Shown: positions 7,388-7,497 of the stretch, in pieces
How the letters are laid out: every line of letters begins with the position of its first letter
Position numbering within the stretch: the first letter of the stretch is position 1
NCBI GenBank assembly: GCA_030706285.1
Contig: JAUZOU010000142.1
Location: 1-7,497 of the forward strand
Length of the DNA: 7,497 nt
Reading direction: 5' to 3'
Source: Bacteroidota bacterium
Lineage (GTDB): Bacteria; Bacteroidota; Bacteroidia; Bacteroidales; UBA1402
Made by a program: the position numbers and the translations under genes
Notes under the pieces: generated by a model
Databases searched by the model: none
Seen by the model: the letters and a program-made list of their open reading frames with translations, nothing else
Told to the model about the DNA's origin: nothing

Positions 7388-7497
7388 ATGATAAACAAAA
7401 GGCTAAAATTTGCAACAGTCATTCTTTTGATATCAATAGCTTTTGAACCTGCTTTTTCTAAAACAAAAGCGACACCATCCTTGCAAAAGAATGTTCC
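7388..7497 (+). CDS. N-terminus of an exported protein, 3' partial
   Basis: Only 36 codons and two bases are in the window. The peptide opens MINKRLKFATVILLISIAF and continues to a likely signal peptidase I site after AFS (residue 24), followed by KTKATPSLQKNV. The basic n-region (K4, R5, K7), hydrophobic core and small residues before the cut make a standard Sec signal peptide, with no lipobox cysteine, so the product is probably periplasmic or otherwise exported. No family can be assigned from this much. It lies 23 bases after the GH3 stop on the same strand, so it is probably cotranscribed and may be a further glycoside hydrolase, esterase or lyase of the same locus; that is a guess from context. 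An earlier ATG at 7369 reads only five codons before a stop, so 7388 is the better start. Confidence 0.75.
   Translation, partial: MINKRLKFATVILLISIAFEPAFSKTKATPSLQKNV

Overview
The window holds four consecutive genes, all on the plus strand and almost without spacers: a 5'-truncated six-hairpin glycosidase-like gene, a GH127 (DUF1680) beta-L-arabinofuranosidase-type gene, a GH3 beta-xylosidase/beta-glucosidase-type gene with a PA14 insert, and the first 36 codons of a fourth exported protein. The organism is most likely a member of the Bacteroidota, probably order Bacteroidales. The reasons are the tightly packed run of exported glycoside hydrolases, the weak Shine-Dalgarno signals with A/T-rich start contexts, the moderate GC content, and the GH3+PA14 and GH127 types, which are typical of polysaccharide utilisation loci (PULs). 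This assignment is inferred from gene content; no rRNA or marker gene is present.

Layout: gene 1 is open through the left edge and ends at 2699. Gene 2 (2696-4729) overlaps it by 4 bases in an ATGA stop/start. Gene 3 (4740-7364) follows after 10 bases and appears to start at GTG. Gene 4 starts at 7388 after 23 bases and runs off the right edge. No stretch over 300 bases lacks a gene. I see no promoter, terminator, RNA gene, mobile element, repeat array or CRISPR. No SusC/SusD pair, regulator or sulfatase is visible, so this is an internal slice of a longer operon.

How the genes may work together: genes 2, 3 and 4 encode clear N-terminal signal peptides without a lipobox, so the products are probably periplasmic. 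Gene 2 keeps the Cys/Glu zinc-thiolate active site of retaining beta-L-arabinofuranosidases. Gene 3 keeps the GH3 nucleophile and the NWWNE-type signature of the xylosidase/arabinofuranosidase branch. Gene 1 has the fold signatures of the glycogen-debranching/trehalase-like (alpha/alpha)6 superfamily but does not match a family I can name. Together they suggest exo-acting trimming of a branched plant glycan carrying L-arabinofuranose (or a related furanose) and xylose or glucose, such as a pectin side chain, arabinoxylan or hydroxyproline-rich glycoprotein glycan. The substrate is inferred. Gene 1 is the best candidate for something undescribed.
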